Source: Bradyrhizobium sp. ORS 285
GTDB taxonomy: Bacteria; Pseudomonadota; Alphaproteobacteria; Rhizobiales; Xanthobacteraceae
DNA length: 64,000 bases
Assembly: GCF_900176205.1 (NCBI RefSeq)
Contig: NZ_LT859959.1
Span: 3,865,001 to 3,929,000 of the forward strand
Direction of reading: 5' to 3'
In this document: in pieces, positions 1 through 8,549 of the stretch
Layout: each line of letters starts with the position of its first letter
Numbering within the stretch: the stretch's first letter is position 1
Notes under the pieces: model-generated
Seen by the model: the letters and a program-made list of their open reading frames with translations, nothing else
Database searches by the model: none
Told to the model about the DNA's origin: nothing
Program-made: the position numbers and the translations under genes

Positions 1-599
1 CGATCCTGGAGGTGGACCGCACGACCGGTCGATGGCGGGTGTTCGCGAGCGGCCTGCGCAATCCGAACGGCTTGACCTTCGAGCCGCAGAGCGGCGCGTT
101 GTGGACGGTCGTGAACGAGCGCGACGAGATCGGCCCGGATCTCGTCCCCGACTACATGACCTCGGTGAAGGATGGCGCCTTCTATGGCTGGCCCTACAGC
201 TATTACGGCCAGCATGTCGACCCGCGCGTGCAGCCGCAACGGCCAGATCTGGTCGAGAAGGCGATCGCGCCAGACTATGCGCTGAGCTCCCACGTCGCGC
301 CGCTCGGCATGACGTTCTACACCGCCAATGCCCTGCCTCAGGCGTATCGCGGCGGCGCATTTGTCGGGGAGCACGGCAGTTGGAATCGGACGCCGCTGAA
401 CGGCTACAAGGTGGTGTACGTGCCCTTCTCCGGCGGCAAGCCGAACGGCGCAGCGCAAGACGTCGTCACCGGCTTCCTCAACGATCAGAACGAGGCGCGT
501 GGTCGGCCCGTCGGATTGGCCGTCGACAAGACCGGCGCGCTTCTCATCGCCGACGACGTCGGCAACACGGTCTGGCGCGTCACCGCGTCCGGCGGCTGA
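1..599 (+). CDS. PQQ-type sorbosone/glucose dehydrogenase-like protein, C-terminal part (5' truncated)
   Basis: The frame is open from the window edge (first full codon at position 3) and stops at 599, so the true start lies upstream. About 198 residues of the C-terminal half of a soluble six-bladed beta-propeller dehydrogenase of the GDH/L-sorbosone dehydrogenase family are visible. Recognisable pieces are [24 protein letters not shown], the YGWPYSYYG segment, a [10 protein letters not shown] loop and the final blade [15 protein letters not shown]. Members oxidise sugars or related substrates, usually in the periplasm with PQQ. The active-site residues of the N-terminal half cannot be checked here, so the substrate is open. 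The stop is followed after about 30 bp by a small gene on the same strand. Confidence 0.85.
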   Translation, partial: ILEVDRTTGRWRVFASGLRNPNGLTFEPQSGALWTVVNERDEIGPDLVPDYMTSVKDGAFYGWPYSYYGQHVDPRVQPQRPDLVEKAIAPDYALSSHVAPLGMTFYTANALPQAYRGGAFVGEHGSWNRTPLNGYKVVYVPFSGGKPNGAAQDVVTGFLNDQNEARGRPVGLAVDKTGALLIADDVGNTVWRVTASGG

Positions 600-631
600 G
601 CCCGCTTTCAGCAGCAGTGATGGAGGATGGA

Positions 632-829
632 ATGGGACTGGCACAATATGCAGTCATTGCGGTCGGCGATCACTGGAGCGTGCTGCATGATGGCAATGCG
701 CAAGGCGACTACGCGACCCGGGAAGCAGCGTTCGAATCGGCCGCAGCGGCGGCCACGCTGGCGCTCAAGCAAGGACACGAGGTGCATCTCAGCGTTCCCG
801 GCAACGACCCGGAGCGGTCGAACAACTAA
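632..829 (+). CDS. small conserved hypothetical protein (about 65 aa)
   Basis: The start at 632 was chosen because a GGAGG (622-626) sits five bases upstream; an in-frame ATG at 620 would have no such site. The product begins MGLAQYAVIAVGDHWSVLHDG, followed by an alanine-rich helix and a short C-terminal strand. The layout (beta strand with HWSVLHDG, an AFESAAAAA helix, then HEVHLSVPG) resembles the small DUF2188-like fold, in which a short peptide modifies or pairs with a helix, but the match is only by eye. It lies 32 bp after the dehydrogenase and may be cotranscribed. No function is proposed. Confidence 0.6.
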   Translation: MGLAQYAVIAVGDHWSVLHDGNAQGDYATREAAFESAAAAATLALKQGHEVHLSVPGNDPERSNN

Positions 830-881
830 TCAGTTTCATGCGCGCGTTCCGTTCGCCTCGCCTTCCAGAACGTGATCTGCA

Positions 882-948
882 CGCTAACGTGGGTTAGCGA
901 CATCACGGCGCTGATGTCGCAAGCTCCTGCCGAGAGGAACAGGAGTTT
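882..948 (+). promoter_or_regulatory. leader with three hairpins; the last one sequesters the ribosome binding site of the gene at 952
   Basis: Three inverted repeats follow one another directly upstream of the ATG at 952. Hairpin A pairs 882-888 with 893-899 (CGCTAAC/GTTAGCG). Hairpin B pairs 897-905 with 912-920 (nine perfect pairs, six-base loop) and shares bases 897-899 with A, so A and B compete. Hairpin C pairs 921-929 with 940-948 (nine pairs including one G-U) and buries the Shine-Dalgarno AGGAG at 941-945. Arrangements of this kind are known from RNA thermometers such as rhizobial ROSE elements, but the ROSE U(U/C)GCU motif is not clearly present, so the assignment as a regulator is inference. 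Confidence 0.5.
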
Positions 949-951
949 CCC

Positions 952-1158
952 ATGACGCAAAAGAGAAACCGGCGCAAACAAACCGTCTCGTTTGCCGATC
1001 GCTTGCAGCAGGCTGCCCTGGCCGCGCGCAATGCAGCGCAGCTGCTGCCCGCAGGGCCGGAACGTGAAATGATGTTGAAGAAGGCGCTCCAGGCTGAAAC
1101 GGCCGCTCACATCAACGAACTCCTGAGCGCCCCCATCATGCAGGCCGCGGAACGCTAG
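952..1158 (+). CDS. small basic/helical hypothetical protein (68 aa)
   Basis: The ATG at 952 follows AGGAG by six bases. The 68-residue product starts with a strongly basic MTQKRNRRKQ segment and continues as a mostly helical, alanine- and glutamate-rich chain ending NELLSAPIMQAAER. There is no signal peptide, membrane segment or cysteine. I recognise similar short proteins from Bradyrhizobium genomes but no domain name fits. Its translation may be governed by the hairpins that occupy the leader immediately upstream, the last of which covers the ribosome binding site. Confidence 0.6.
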   Translation: MTQKRNRRKQTVSFADRLQQAALAARNAAQLLPAGPEREMMLKKALQAETAAHINELLSAPIMQAAER

Positions 1159-1278
1159 AGATCGGCGTCGTGTCGAGATTGCTTATCCGTCGGCGGCGCC
1201 GGATTCGACCCGGCGAGGAACCAGCAGGAGATCCAGCGCTTCTCATCGAGACAGTCGTGATCGCGACGAGGCAGGTGG

Positions 1279-2073
1279 ATGGCTCGAGTCGTCGTCGGAA
1301 CCTCAGGGTGGCACTATGACTCCTGGCGCGGTCCCTTCTTTCCGCCCGGCCTGCTGATCAGGCATCAACTGCCTTATTACGCCAGCCAATTCGAGACGAC
1401 CGAATTGAATGGCGTATTCTACCGGACGCCGACCGAAGCGGCTGTGCGCAGCTGGCACGACCAGACCGGCCCCGATTTCGTCTTCGCCTGGAAGGCGTCG
1501 AAATTCATCACCCATTGGAAACGTCTCTCCGATCGCTCGGTCAACAGCCTCGAGCTGATGGAAAGCCGCCTGAAGCTGCTCGGCGACAAGGCAGGGCCTG
1601 TGCTGTTTCAACTACCGCCGCAGCTCGAGGCAGACAGCGAGCGGCTGGAATCATTTCTCCGGCTGCTGCCCCGACACCGGCGCTACAGCTTCGAATTCCG
1701 CCATCCGAGCTGGTATGCCCCGTCAATCATGCGGCTGCTGAAAGAGGCCAACATCTCGCTGTGCCTGTCGGACCATCACGACGCGCCTGCTCCCTGGCGA
1801 CGCACGGCGGACTTCGTCTACGTGCGGGGCCATGGCCCGGGAGGCTGCTACAAGGACAATTATCCCGCCGCGACGCTCGAGGCGTGGGCCAAGCGCATCC
1901 GCACGTGGTCGACACATGGCATCGAGGTGTTCGTGTACTTCGACAACGACCAGAAGAGCGCAGCGCCCGCCGACGCTTTCAGGTTTCGCGCTCTCCTTTC
2001 CTCGCCGCGCAGCCCTGCACGGGGCCCCTCGCGCAAAGCCGCAACGGAACCTCGCGACCAGCTCTCCGTTTAG
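1279..2073 (+). CDS. DUF72 (YecE-like) family protein
   Basis: This is a 264-residue member of the DUF72 family, TIM-barrel proteins of unknown biochemical role. Family hallmarks are the start VVVGTSGWHYDSWRGPFFP, the YASQFETTELNGVFYRTP strand, FAWKASKFITH, VLFQLPPQL, YSFEFRHPSWY and, near the C terminus, FVYFDNDQ. Length is typical of the family (about 240-290). The ATG at 1279 is preceded by GAGG at a usual spacing. The last 30 residues are Arg/Ser/Pro-rich and probably disordered. It ends 28 bp before the next gene. The function is not established for the family and I do not add one. Confidence 0.85.
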   Translation: MARVVVGTSGWHYDSWRGPFFPPGLLIRHQLPYYASQFETTELNGVFYRTPTEAAVRSWHDQTGPDFVFAWKASKFITHWKRLSDRSVNSLELMESRLKLLGDKAGPVLFQLPPQLEADSERLESFLRLLPRHRRYSFEFRHPSWYAPSIMRLLKEANISLCLSDHHDAPAPWRRTADFVYVRGHGPGGCYKDNYPAATLEAWAKRIRTWSTHGIEVFVYFDNDQKSAAPADAFRFRALLSSPRSPARGPSRKAATEPRDQLSV

Positions 2074-2101
2074 TCCTCAACCATTGAGGAGAGGACCAAT
2101 C

Positions 2102-2635
2102 ATGAAACGTACGATCATCGCCGTCAGCTGCCTGCTGATCGCGGGCCCCGTGCTCGCGCAATCGGTCGGCGAGAAGACCGGCGTCAATTCGGCGCTGGGG
2201 ATCACGCCGAGCACCGAGGATTTCGTCAAGCAGGTCGCCATCAGCGACATGTTCGAATTGCAGTCGAACCAGCTCGGCGAGCAGAAGGGCAACGCGCAGG
2301 AGAAGAGCTTCGCCACGCAGATGGTCAAGGACCACACCAAGACGTCGAGCGAGCTGAAGAGCATGGTCGAGAGCGGCAAGGTCAAGGTGCAGCTGCCGAC
2401 GGCGCTCGACAGCGCGCATCAGAGCAAGCTGGACAAGCTGAAGGGCGCCCAGGGCAAGGATTTCAGCTCCGATTTCGACGATATGCAGGTGAGCGCCCAC
2501 AAGGATGCGGTGTCGCTGTTCGAGCGCTACGCGAAGGGCGGAGACAATCCCGAGCTGAAGGCGTGGGCCGGCAAGACGCTGCCGGCGCTGCAGCATCATT
2601 TGGAGATGGCGCAGAACCTGGAGAAGGGCAAGTAA
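2102..2635 (+). CDS. DUF4142 exported helical protein
   Basis: The gene begins at the ATG at 2102, just after GAGGAGAGGA. Residues 1-19 form a signal peptide (MKRTIIAVSCLLIAGPVLAQ, cleavage after the second Ala of VLA-Q). The mature protein is an all-helical four-helix bundle of the DUF4142 family, related to ferritin-like folds: FVKQVAISDMFELQSNQLG, the conserved SFATQMVKDHTKTSSELK helix and the C-terminal LKAWAGKTLPALQHHLEMAQ. DUF4142 proteins are periplasmic and often stress- or envelope-associated; biochemical activity is unknown. A perfect hairpin follows the stop codon. Confidence 0.85.
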   Translation: MKRTIIAVSCLLIAGPVLAQSVGEKTGVNSALGITPSTEDFVKQVAISDMFELQSNQLGEQKGNAQEKSFATQMVKDHTKTSSELKSMVESGKVKVQLPTALDSAHQSKLDKLKGAQGKDFSSDFDDMQVSAHKDAVSLFERYAKGGDNPELKAWAGKTLPALQHHLEMAQNLEKGK

Positions 2636-2665
2636 CGTCCCTGAGCGGCTTGTCTATCAACGCAG

Positions 2666-2692
2666 AGCGCCGGACCCACGCGGTCCGGCGCT
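2666..2692. terminator. bidirectional hairpin between convergent genes
   Basis: An 11-bp perfect stem (AGCGCCGGACC at 2666-2676 and its complement at 2682-2692) with a five-base loop lies between the DUF4142 gene and the 3' end of the minus-strand chemoreceptor. There is no long T run on either side, so it may act as a weak terminator or simply protect 3' ends. Confidence 0.5.
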
Positions 2693-2719
2693 CCTTCCAT
2701 ATCGAGCGCCGATCGATCG

Positions 2720-4795
2720 TCAGGCAACGCGGACCGAGCCGAGGAAGCGCGTCACTTCGCGCTTGAGGCGGCTGCTTTCGCCGGCGAGCGACTTGGCTGC
2801 GTTCAGCACTTGCGCCGACGCCTGGCCGGTCGCGCTGGCGCCGCGCTGCACGTCGGTGATGTTGGACGAGACCTGCTGCGTGCCATGCGCAGCCTGCTGA
2901 ATGCTGCGCGAGATCTCCTGCGTCGCGGCGCCCTGCTCTTCCACCGCCGACGCAATCGTCGAGGCGATCTCCGACATCTTCTCGATCGTCTCGCCGATTT
3001 CCCTGATCGCGTTCACCGACTCCTGCGTCGCCGACTGGATGCCGTTGATCTGCTGGCTGATCTCGTCGGTGGCCTTGGCGGTCTGCTCGGCAAGCGCCTT
3101 CACCTCCGAAGCCACGACGGCAAAGCCGCGCCCGGCTTCACCGGCACGGGCCGCTTCGATCGTCGCATTGAGCGCCAGAAGGTTGGTCTGCCCCGCGATC
3201 GAGTTGATCAGCTCGACAACGTCGCCGATGCGACCCGCTGCTTTGGCGAGCTCGCCGACGCGGTCGTTGGTGCGCTGCGCCTGCTGCACGGCTTCATTGG
3301 CGACGCGGGCGGAGTCCTGCACCTGCCGGCTGATCTCGCTCACCGAGGATGACATCTCCTCCGTGGCTGATGCCACTGAATGCACGTTAGTCGACGCTTC
3401 CTCCGAAGCAGACGCCACGGTGGTGGCCAAACGCTCCGACTGCTCCGCCGTCGAGGTGAGCGTCCCCGCCGAGCTCTCCAGCGCGGTGGAGGCCGACGAT
3501 ACGACCTCAACGATCTCGCTGATGACAGCCTCGAACTCGCGGGTGATCGCGTCGACGCGCTGTCCGCGCTGGATTTTCGCCTCGGCCTCGGACGCGGCCG
3601 CACGATCGGCGGCCTTCTTCGCCAGCAGCGCGTCCTTGAACACCTGCAGCGAGCCGGCGAGCGTTCCGATCTCGTCCTGGCGGTCGCTCGCGGGAATGCT
3701 GACGTCGTCACGGCCGGCCGCGAGCTCGCCCACGACGCCGGTGAGGGCCGCGAGCGGCGCGATCACGCGACGGCGCAGCATGAAGGTGACGACGCCGAGC
3801 ATGCCGAGCAGCGCCAGAACGGCCGCGCTGCCGAGCAGCAGCATCAGGCGCGCCTCGTCCCGCTCCGCTTCGGCGCGTTCACGCGCCTCCGCCAACGCCT
3901 TGTCGCGGACCGACAAGAACTTCAGGATCGGCGGGACCGCGAGATTGCCGAGCTCCTCGGGCGTCAGTGAGTAGTTGCCGTTGCTGCGTGAGGCGGCGAC
4001 CTCCTTCTCGATCAGCGCTGCGGTCTTGCTGAAATAGCCATCGACGGCCTCGTTCATGACCTGGACGACGCTTGGAGGATTACCGATCTGATCGATGCTG
4101 GATTCGATCCGCTCGCGGTTGGCCTCGACGCGACCCTGGGCGCGATCCATGGCGGAGATCTCGGCCGCGGTCAGCGGACGCTTCGATCCGAGCACCGGCG
4201 ACAGCATGGCGGCGCGTCCGCCTGCGGTCAGCCTGAGGTCCTGCGCGGTGCGCGCGATGATGAGCAGCGGCGTCAGCGAGGAATCGGCGGCTGCCACGCG
4301 GCTTTCCAGCCGGTTCAACAGCGGCTCCATGATCTTCAACGTCTCGGAGATGCCAGGAAGGACGCTTCTGGTCGCGCCCTGGTCGCGTGAACTCAACGGC
4401 ACCTGGACGGCGCGATCCACCATCGCTCGGACGTCGCCGAGTTTCGCCATCGCCTTGGTCAAGCCATCGGTGATCGCCTGGCTGTCGGAGATCGATTCCA
4501 CCGTGCTGCGCGCTTTCGCAAATGCCGCATCAGCTTGCTGACCAGCCTTGGCCATCGCCTCCAACTGCGCAGGGCTTGCAGGCGCCTCCTGGAACAGCGT
4601 CGTGGCGTAGGACGTCCTGAACCCGGCGACGGCCTGTCCGGTGAGCAGCACCGCCCCGAACGCATCGACGGACCTGATCGCCTCCGTCTTGCTTGCATAG
4701 GAACGATATTGCGTGACGACGATCTCGCCTCCCAAGACGCAGGCGAGGCCCGCCACTGAGAGCATAGAGACCGCAAAGAGCTGACCGACCCGCAT
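2720..4795 (-). CDS. methyl-accepting chemotaxis protein (HAMP, membrane-anchored)
   Basis: This 691-residue chemoreceptor has an N-terminal membrane segment (about 5-27), a large helical periplasmic sensor (about 28-315), a second membrane segment (about 317-338, [20 protein letters not shown]), a HAMP domain with the [15 protein letters not shown] helix, and a cytoplasmic signalling coiled coil. The hairpin tip (about 530-570) carries the conserved [20 protein letters not shown] stretch and [19 protein letters not shown]. It should couple to CheA/CheW; no che genes are in this window. The C terminus (FLGSVRVA) has no CheR-tethering pentapeptide. The ligand is unknown. It is a single-gene unit transcribed away from the Crp/Fnr gene. 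Confidence 0.93.
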   Translation of the reverse strand: MRVGQLFAVSMLSVAGLACVLGGEIVVTQYRSYASKTEAIRSVDAFGAVLLTGQAVAGFRTSYATTLFQEAPASPAQLEAMAKAGQQADAAFAKARSTVESISDSQAITDGLTKAMAKLGDVRAMVDRAVQVPLSSRDQGATRSVLPGISETLKIMEPLLNRLESRVAAADSSLTPLLIIARTAQDLRLTAGGRAAMLSPVLGSKRPLTAAEISAMDRAQGRVEANRERIESSIDQIGNPPSVVQVMNEAVDGYFSKTAALIEKEVAASRSNGNYSLTPEELGNLAVPPILKFLSVRDKALAEARERAEAERDEARLMLLLGSAAVLALLGMLGVVTFMLRRRVIAPLAALTGVVGELAAGRDDVSIPASDRQDEIGTLAGSLQVFKDALLAKKAADRAAASEAEAKIQRGQRVDAITREFEAVISEIVEVVSSASTALESSAGTLTSTAEQSERLATTVASASEEASTNVHSVASATEEMSSSVSEISRQVQDSARVANEAVQQAQRTNDRVGELAKAAGRIGDVVELINSIAGQTNLLALNATIEAARAGEAGRGFAVVASEVKALAEQTAKATDEISQQINGIQSATQESVNAIREIGETIEKMSEIASTIASAVEEQGAATQEISRSIQQAAHGTQQVSSNITDVQRGASATGQASAQVLNAAKSLAGESSRLKREVTRFLGSVRVA

Positions 4796-5176
4796 GATAC
4801 GTTTCCAACTGATTGATTTTCGCCAACTTAGGAAGCGGAGCCTAAGAGGGTCTTAATCTTTTCGGATTCGGTTTGACAGAAATGCCGCGCAAGGCTGAAT
4901 CCCGTAGTTTCACGGGTGTCATTTGCACGCGTAGTTGGAGCTCTGTCGCCTCTGCTGAACACGCGGCTCTGTCTGGCTTGCGCATCATCCGCAGGCGCAA
5001 AGACTCATTTGGTTATCCAAGAACAACCTTCTTGCGCGATCCCGCATAAAAGGGCGAGCGCGTTGGTTCCTGCGCGGCGAAGAAAATTGCGCTGATTGAT
5101 GAGGTAATATGCTAACATAAGTTATTGTGGGCGCACCACATGGAACCCCTATAAGCGAACTCGGGGGAACCGTTCC
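4796..5176. other. 381-bp divergent intergenic region (chemoreceptor / Crp-Fnr regulator)
   Basis: Both flanking genes start here and point away from each other, so the stretch must hold two promoters. On the plus strand a TATAAG at about 5150 stands upstream of the regulator, and TTGACA occurs at about 4873 without a convincing partner. No RNA gene, repeat or credible small ORF was found; the long minus-strand frame crossing it (4985-7567) is a GC-rich shadow. Confidence 0.4.
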
Positions 5177-5914
5177 TTGAGTCATCTGGTTCGAAAGCTT
5201 GAGAATTTCGTCCGCCTCTCTGCGGCGGATCGGCTGATGCTGAACCGCGCTGCTGCGCAGCGTGTGAGGACGTTTGCGCCGCGCACGGACGTTGCGCGGG
5301 AAGGCGAAAAGCCCAAGGATGTCCACCTGATCTTGAACGGCTGGGCCTGCCGCTACAAGCAGCTCGAGGACGGCCGCCGCCAGATCGTCTCGTTCTTCCT
5401 GCCTGGTGACATCTGCGATCTCAACATCTTCATCCTGCGCGAGATGGACCATTCGATCGGCACCATCACGCCGGTCTCCATCGCCGACCTGCCGCGCGAG
5501 TTCTTCGATGAGATCAGCGCCGGCTACCCGCGCATCGCCACCGCGTTCTGGTGGGAGACGCTGGTGAACGCCGCCATCCAGCGCGAATGGACGATGAATC
5601 TCGGACAGCGCACCGCCTCCGAACGGATGGCGCACCTGTTGTGCGAGTTGTATTTCCGGTTGCGTCTCGCCGGGCTCGCCGACGAAAACAGCTGCAGCTT
5701 CCCCCTGACGCAAGCCGATCTCGCCGAGGCGACGGGGCTGTCGAAGGTTCACGTCAATCGCACCCTCCAGGAGTTGCGCGCCAGCAATCTGATCGTGCTC
5801 AAGGGCAAGATGCTGGTGCTCCCGGATCTCGAGCGGCTGATGGGTGCCGGACTGTTCAACGCCAATTACTTGCATTTGGACCGCGAAGGTCGTCAGCTTG
5901 ACGCGAATGAGTGA
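5177..5914 (+). CDS. Crp/Fnr family transcriptional regulator
   Basis: The 245-residue product has a cyclic-nucleotide-binding-like beta barrel (about 15-140; AREGEKPKDVHLILNGWACR, FFLPGDICDLNIF) and a Crp-type winged helix (about 150-225; LTQADLAEATGLSKVHVNRTLQ is the recognition region). The N-terminal cysteine cluster of true FNR sensors is missing, so it is not an iron-sulfur oxygen sensor of that type. The start is a TTG at 5177, supported by the upstream GGGGGA and by domain length; no in-frame ATG precedes the conserved barrel. It precedes the kinase fusion gene by 69 bp on the same strand, so the two may be co-regulated. Effector and targets are unknown. Confidence 0.88.
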   Translation: MSHLVRKLENFVRLSAADRLMLNRAAAQRVRTFAPRTDVAREGEKPKDVHLILNGWACRYKQLEDGRRQIVSFFLPGDICDLNIFILREMDHSIGTITPVSIADLPREFFDEISAGYPRIATAFWWETLVNAAIQREWTMNLGQRTASERMAHLLCELYFRLRLAGLADENSCSFPLTQADLAEATGLSKVHVNRTLQELRASNLIVLKGKMLVLPDLERLMGAGLFNANYLHLDREGRQLDANE

Positions 5915-5983
5915 GACGTTCCTCCCAGAGCCCGCGGATTGAGCTGGACTGCCGGGCGGTGACGTTCTGCCGGGGACACGGCG

Positions 5984-8053
5984 ATGGCCGAGCAGCGTGT
6001 GCGTGACGACGAGCCTTTCGAGCAGGAGATCGCGCTCCGCCTCGGGCTGATGCCCAACCTGTTCCGGCTGGCGCCGTCGGCCCCGCAGACGACCCGCCAG
6101 CTGTGGCAGTTTGCGAAATGTTCCTATCTGGACGCGTCGCTGCCGGCCCTGTTCAAGGAGCGGCTCGCCGTCCATCTGTCGCGCATCAACGCCTCGTCCT
6201 ACTGCCTCGCCCGGCACGTCGGTTTCCTGGTCGGACTGGGGAGACCCGGCGGCGATTCGGAGTGCCGCCCGGAGACGGTCGATCAGGCGCTGGCGCTGCT
6301 CTCGCGGCCGCCTGCAGATTCGGCGCGGATCTCGGCGGCGCTTTGCCGCCTGGAGGCGATCGGCGAGCCCATCGATATTCCCGATCCGCGCAGCGACACC
6401 GAGGCCGACCTGTTCGATACGGCGGGAGCGGTGTTTCTGCAGAGCGCGGTGGCCGGCCGCGCCGGCCGCGCGATCTGCAACGCCTTCGGCGTCGCCCGTT
6501 TCGAACTGCTGACGTCTTTCATGGCCTATCTGCGGATGGCGCAGTTCTGGGCCGATGCGCATCCCGAGCTCGCGATCGATCCGGATGTGCTGGCCCTGGC
6601 ACAGTCCCATCCCGAGCTCGCTGCTCACCTCGGCTGCGGTGAGCAGCGTCAAGCATCTCCACCCGCAAACCCGGCCTTGAACGGCAACGGTTCGAGCGCG
6701 CATCCGCTGCATCGCCTGCTGGAAATCGATACGGTCGGCGTATTGTTCTTCAATCACGCTGAGGGGACGCTGGTCGATGCCAACGATGCCTTCCTCGCGA
6801 TGACGGGCTATTCCCGCGAGGAGGTGGAAAGCCGTCAGCTGACCTGGCAGAGCATGACGCCGCCCGAATGGGTCGACAGCTCCGCATCCCAGATCGAGCA
6901 ATTGCAGCGCACCGGCCGGATCGGTCCTTATGAGAAGGAATATTTCCGCAAGGACGGCGAGCGCACCTGGATGATGTTCGCCGGCCGCGATCTCGGCGAC
7001 GGCACGCTGGTCGAGCTCGCGATGAACATCGACGACCACAAGCGCACCGAGGCCGCGCTGCGCGACAGCGAGGCGCGCTTTCGCCAGTTCGGCGAAGCCT
7101 CTTCCGACGTGGTCTGGATTCGCGATGCAAAGACGATGCAGTGGGAATATCTGAGCCCTGCGTTCGAGCCGATCTATGGCGTGCCCCGCACCGCCGTGAT
7201 CCAGGGGGATCACATCACCCCCTGGACCGATCTGATGCTTCCCGAGGACCGGCCGCGCGTCGTCGAGGGCCTCGAGCGCGCCAGAGGCGGCGAACGCGAC
7301 AGCTTCGATTTCCGTATCATCAGGCAGACCGACGGCGCCGTCCGATGGCTGCGCATCCGGAGCTTCCCGATGGTCGATGCCGTCGGTCAGGTCCAGAGAA
7401 TCGGCGGCATCACCCAGGACATCACGGCGCTCGTCTCGGCCGCCGAGCACCAGAAATTTCTGTTGGCCGAGCTGCAGCATCGCGTGCGTAACATGCTCGG
7501 GGTGATCCGCTCGATCATCAGGCGCACCGGCGACAGCAGCGACAGCGTCGAGGATTTCGCCGGTCATCTCGAGGGCCGCATCTCCGCGCTGTCGCGCATC
7601 CAGGCCGTCGTCACCCGTGATCCGCTCGCCGGCTTCGATCTCGCCGAGCTGATTGCCGATGAGTTGCGCGCCGGCGCCGCGCGCGAGGATCGCCAGGTCT
7701 CGCTGTCAGGTCCTGCCGTCCGGATCAAGCCCAAGGCGGCCGAGAGCATCGGGCTTGCGATGCACGAGCTCGCGACAAACGCGCTGAAATACGGCGCGCT
7801 GACGGTGCCGCGCGGCTTCATCAGCATCGCGTGGCGTCTCGACGAGCACGATGGGCGCCGCTGGCTCGTCATCGACTGGGCCGAGACCGGCATGTCGGGC
7901 CGCGAGCTGGCGTTCAACAAACACGGCTTTGGAACCGTGCTGCTGGAGCAGATGCTGCCCTATGATGTCGGCGCACGCGTCGTCAGGCGTTTCGAGCCGA
8001 GCGGCCTGAATTGCGAGATCTGGCTGCCGGCCGACGACATCCTCACGCGCTGA
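5984..8053 (+). CDS. CMD/AhpD-like domain - PAS - PAS - HWE sensor histidine kinase
   Basis: The 689-residue protein is soluble and modular. Residues about 20-220 resemble the helical carboxymuconolactone decarboxylase/AhpD fold; the AhpD Cys-x-x-Cys-x3-His site appears as Ser-Ser-Tyr-Cys-Leu-Ala-Arg-His, so the first cysteine is lost and the Cys/His pair kept. Two PAS domains follow (about 235-345, VGVLFFNHAEGTLVDANDAF; about 355-480, with WIRDAKTMQWEYLSPAFEPI). The C terminus is an HWE-family kinase: phospho-acceptor His499 in AELQHRVRNML, an N-box HELATNALKYGAL, and the IDWAE motif. HWE kinases often feed PhyR-type or single-domain response regulators; none is adjacent. What the N-terminal domain senses, perhaps thiol or peroxide state, is inference. 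Confidence 0.88.
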   Translation: MAEQRVRDDEPFEQEIALRLGLMPNLFRLAPSAPQTTRQLWQFAKCSYLDASLPALFKERLAVHLSRINASSYCLARHVGFLVGLGRPGGDSECRPETVDQALALLSRPPADSARISAALCRLEAIGEPIDIPDPRSDTEADLFDTAGAVFLQSAVAGRAGRAICNAFGVARFELLTSFMAYLRMAQFWADAHPELAIDPDVLALAQSHPELAAHLGCGEQRQASPPANPALNGNGSSAHPLHRLLEIDTVGVLFFNHAEGTLVDANDAFLAMTGYSREEVESRQLTWQSMTPPEWVDSSASQIEQLQRTGRIGPYEKEYFRKDGERTWMMFAGRDLGDGTLVELAMNIDDHKRTEAALRDSEARFRQFGEASSDVVWIRDAKTMQWEYLSPAFEPIYGVPRTAVIQGDHITPWTDLMLPEDRPRVVEGLERARGGERDSFDFRIIRQTDGAVRWLRIRSFPMVDAVGQVQRIGGITQDITALVSAAEHQKFLLAELQHRVRNMLGVIRSIIRRTGDSSDSVEDFAGHLEGRISALSRIQAVVTRDPLAGFDLAELIADELRAGAAREDRQVSLSGPAVRIKPKAAESIGLAMHELATNALKYGALTVPRGFISIAWRLDEHDGRRWLVIDWAETGMSGRELAFNKHGFGTVLLEQMLPYDVGARVVRRFEPSGLNCEIWLPADDILTR

Positions 8054-8549
8054 CGCGACGGCAGGAATGGCCGAGGCGGCCATGCGCTGTCGGCGTAGCC
8101 TTCGCCATCCATTCGGAGTATGCTCGGGCCACACGGCCTGAGGAGCGGCCGTCGAATGCGGACGACCTGCCATGCATCTGGCTTCGCCATGCGTTTGCCT
8201 TGGTTTGGCCTGATATGGCAGGGAGTGCGGGAGCACACGAGGAATCAGCTGAGCGTCGAGGCGGCGGAGCGATGATGGGACGTTCCGAGGCCTCCGGCTC
8301 AGACCAAGATCAACACCATGCACATGCAGGCGCATGCGCATGTGGGACAACCGGTATCCAGGTTCTGTTCTGAAGCGGCCTTCGGGCCGAGCGTCGCGTG
8401 ACGTCGTCATCAGCAGACGATCTCACCAGGCGTTGCTACCCGCGAGACGTTTGTACGACGCGTAGGCGTAGAACGTTGCGTTGGTCGGAGACATCGGGAC
8501 GGAGCCGAGCGCCGCCGGCAGGCGGACGACAACGGAGGACGGAGCGTCA
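8054..8549. other. 496-bp intergenic region with a His/Cys-rich micro-ORF candidate
   Basis: No convincing gene fills this gap. A short plus-strand frame at 8272-8373 (33 residues) encodes a curious HHAHAGACACG stretch, produced by alternating CAT/GCA/TGC sequence that also forms an imperfect palindrome around 8318-8348. A small CGGCC/GGGCCG-type hairpin follows its stop. The ribosome binding site is too close (GGAG three bases before the ATG) and there is no homologue I recognise, so it is not called as a gene. Confidence 0.3.

Noticed and set aside
4985..7567. 860-codon minus-strand open frame
   Set aside because: It runs antisense across the Crp/Fnr and kinase genes and their intergenic region with low-complexity Arg/Gly/His-rich translation; a GC-rich shadow.
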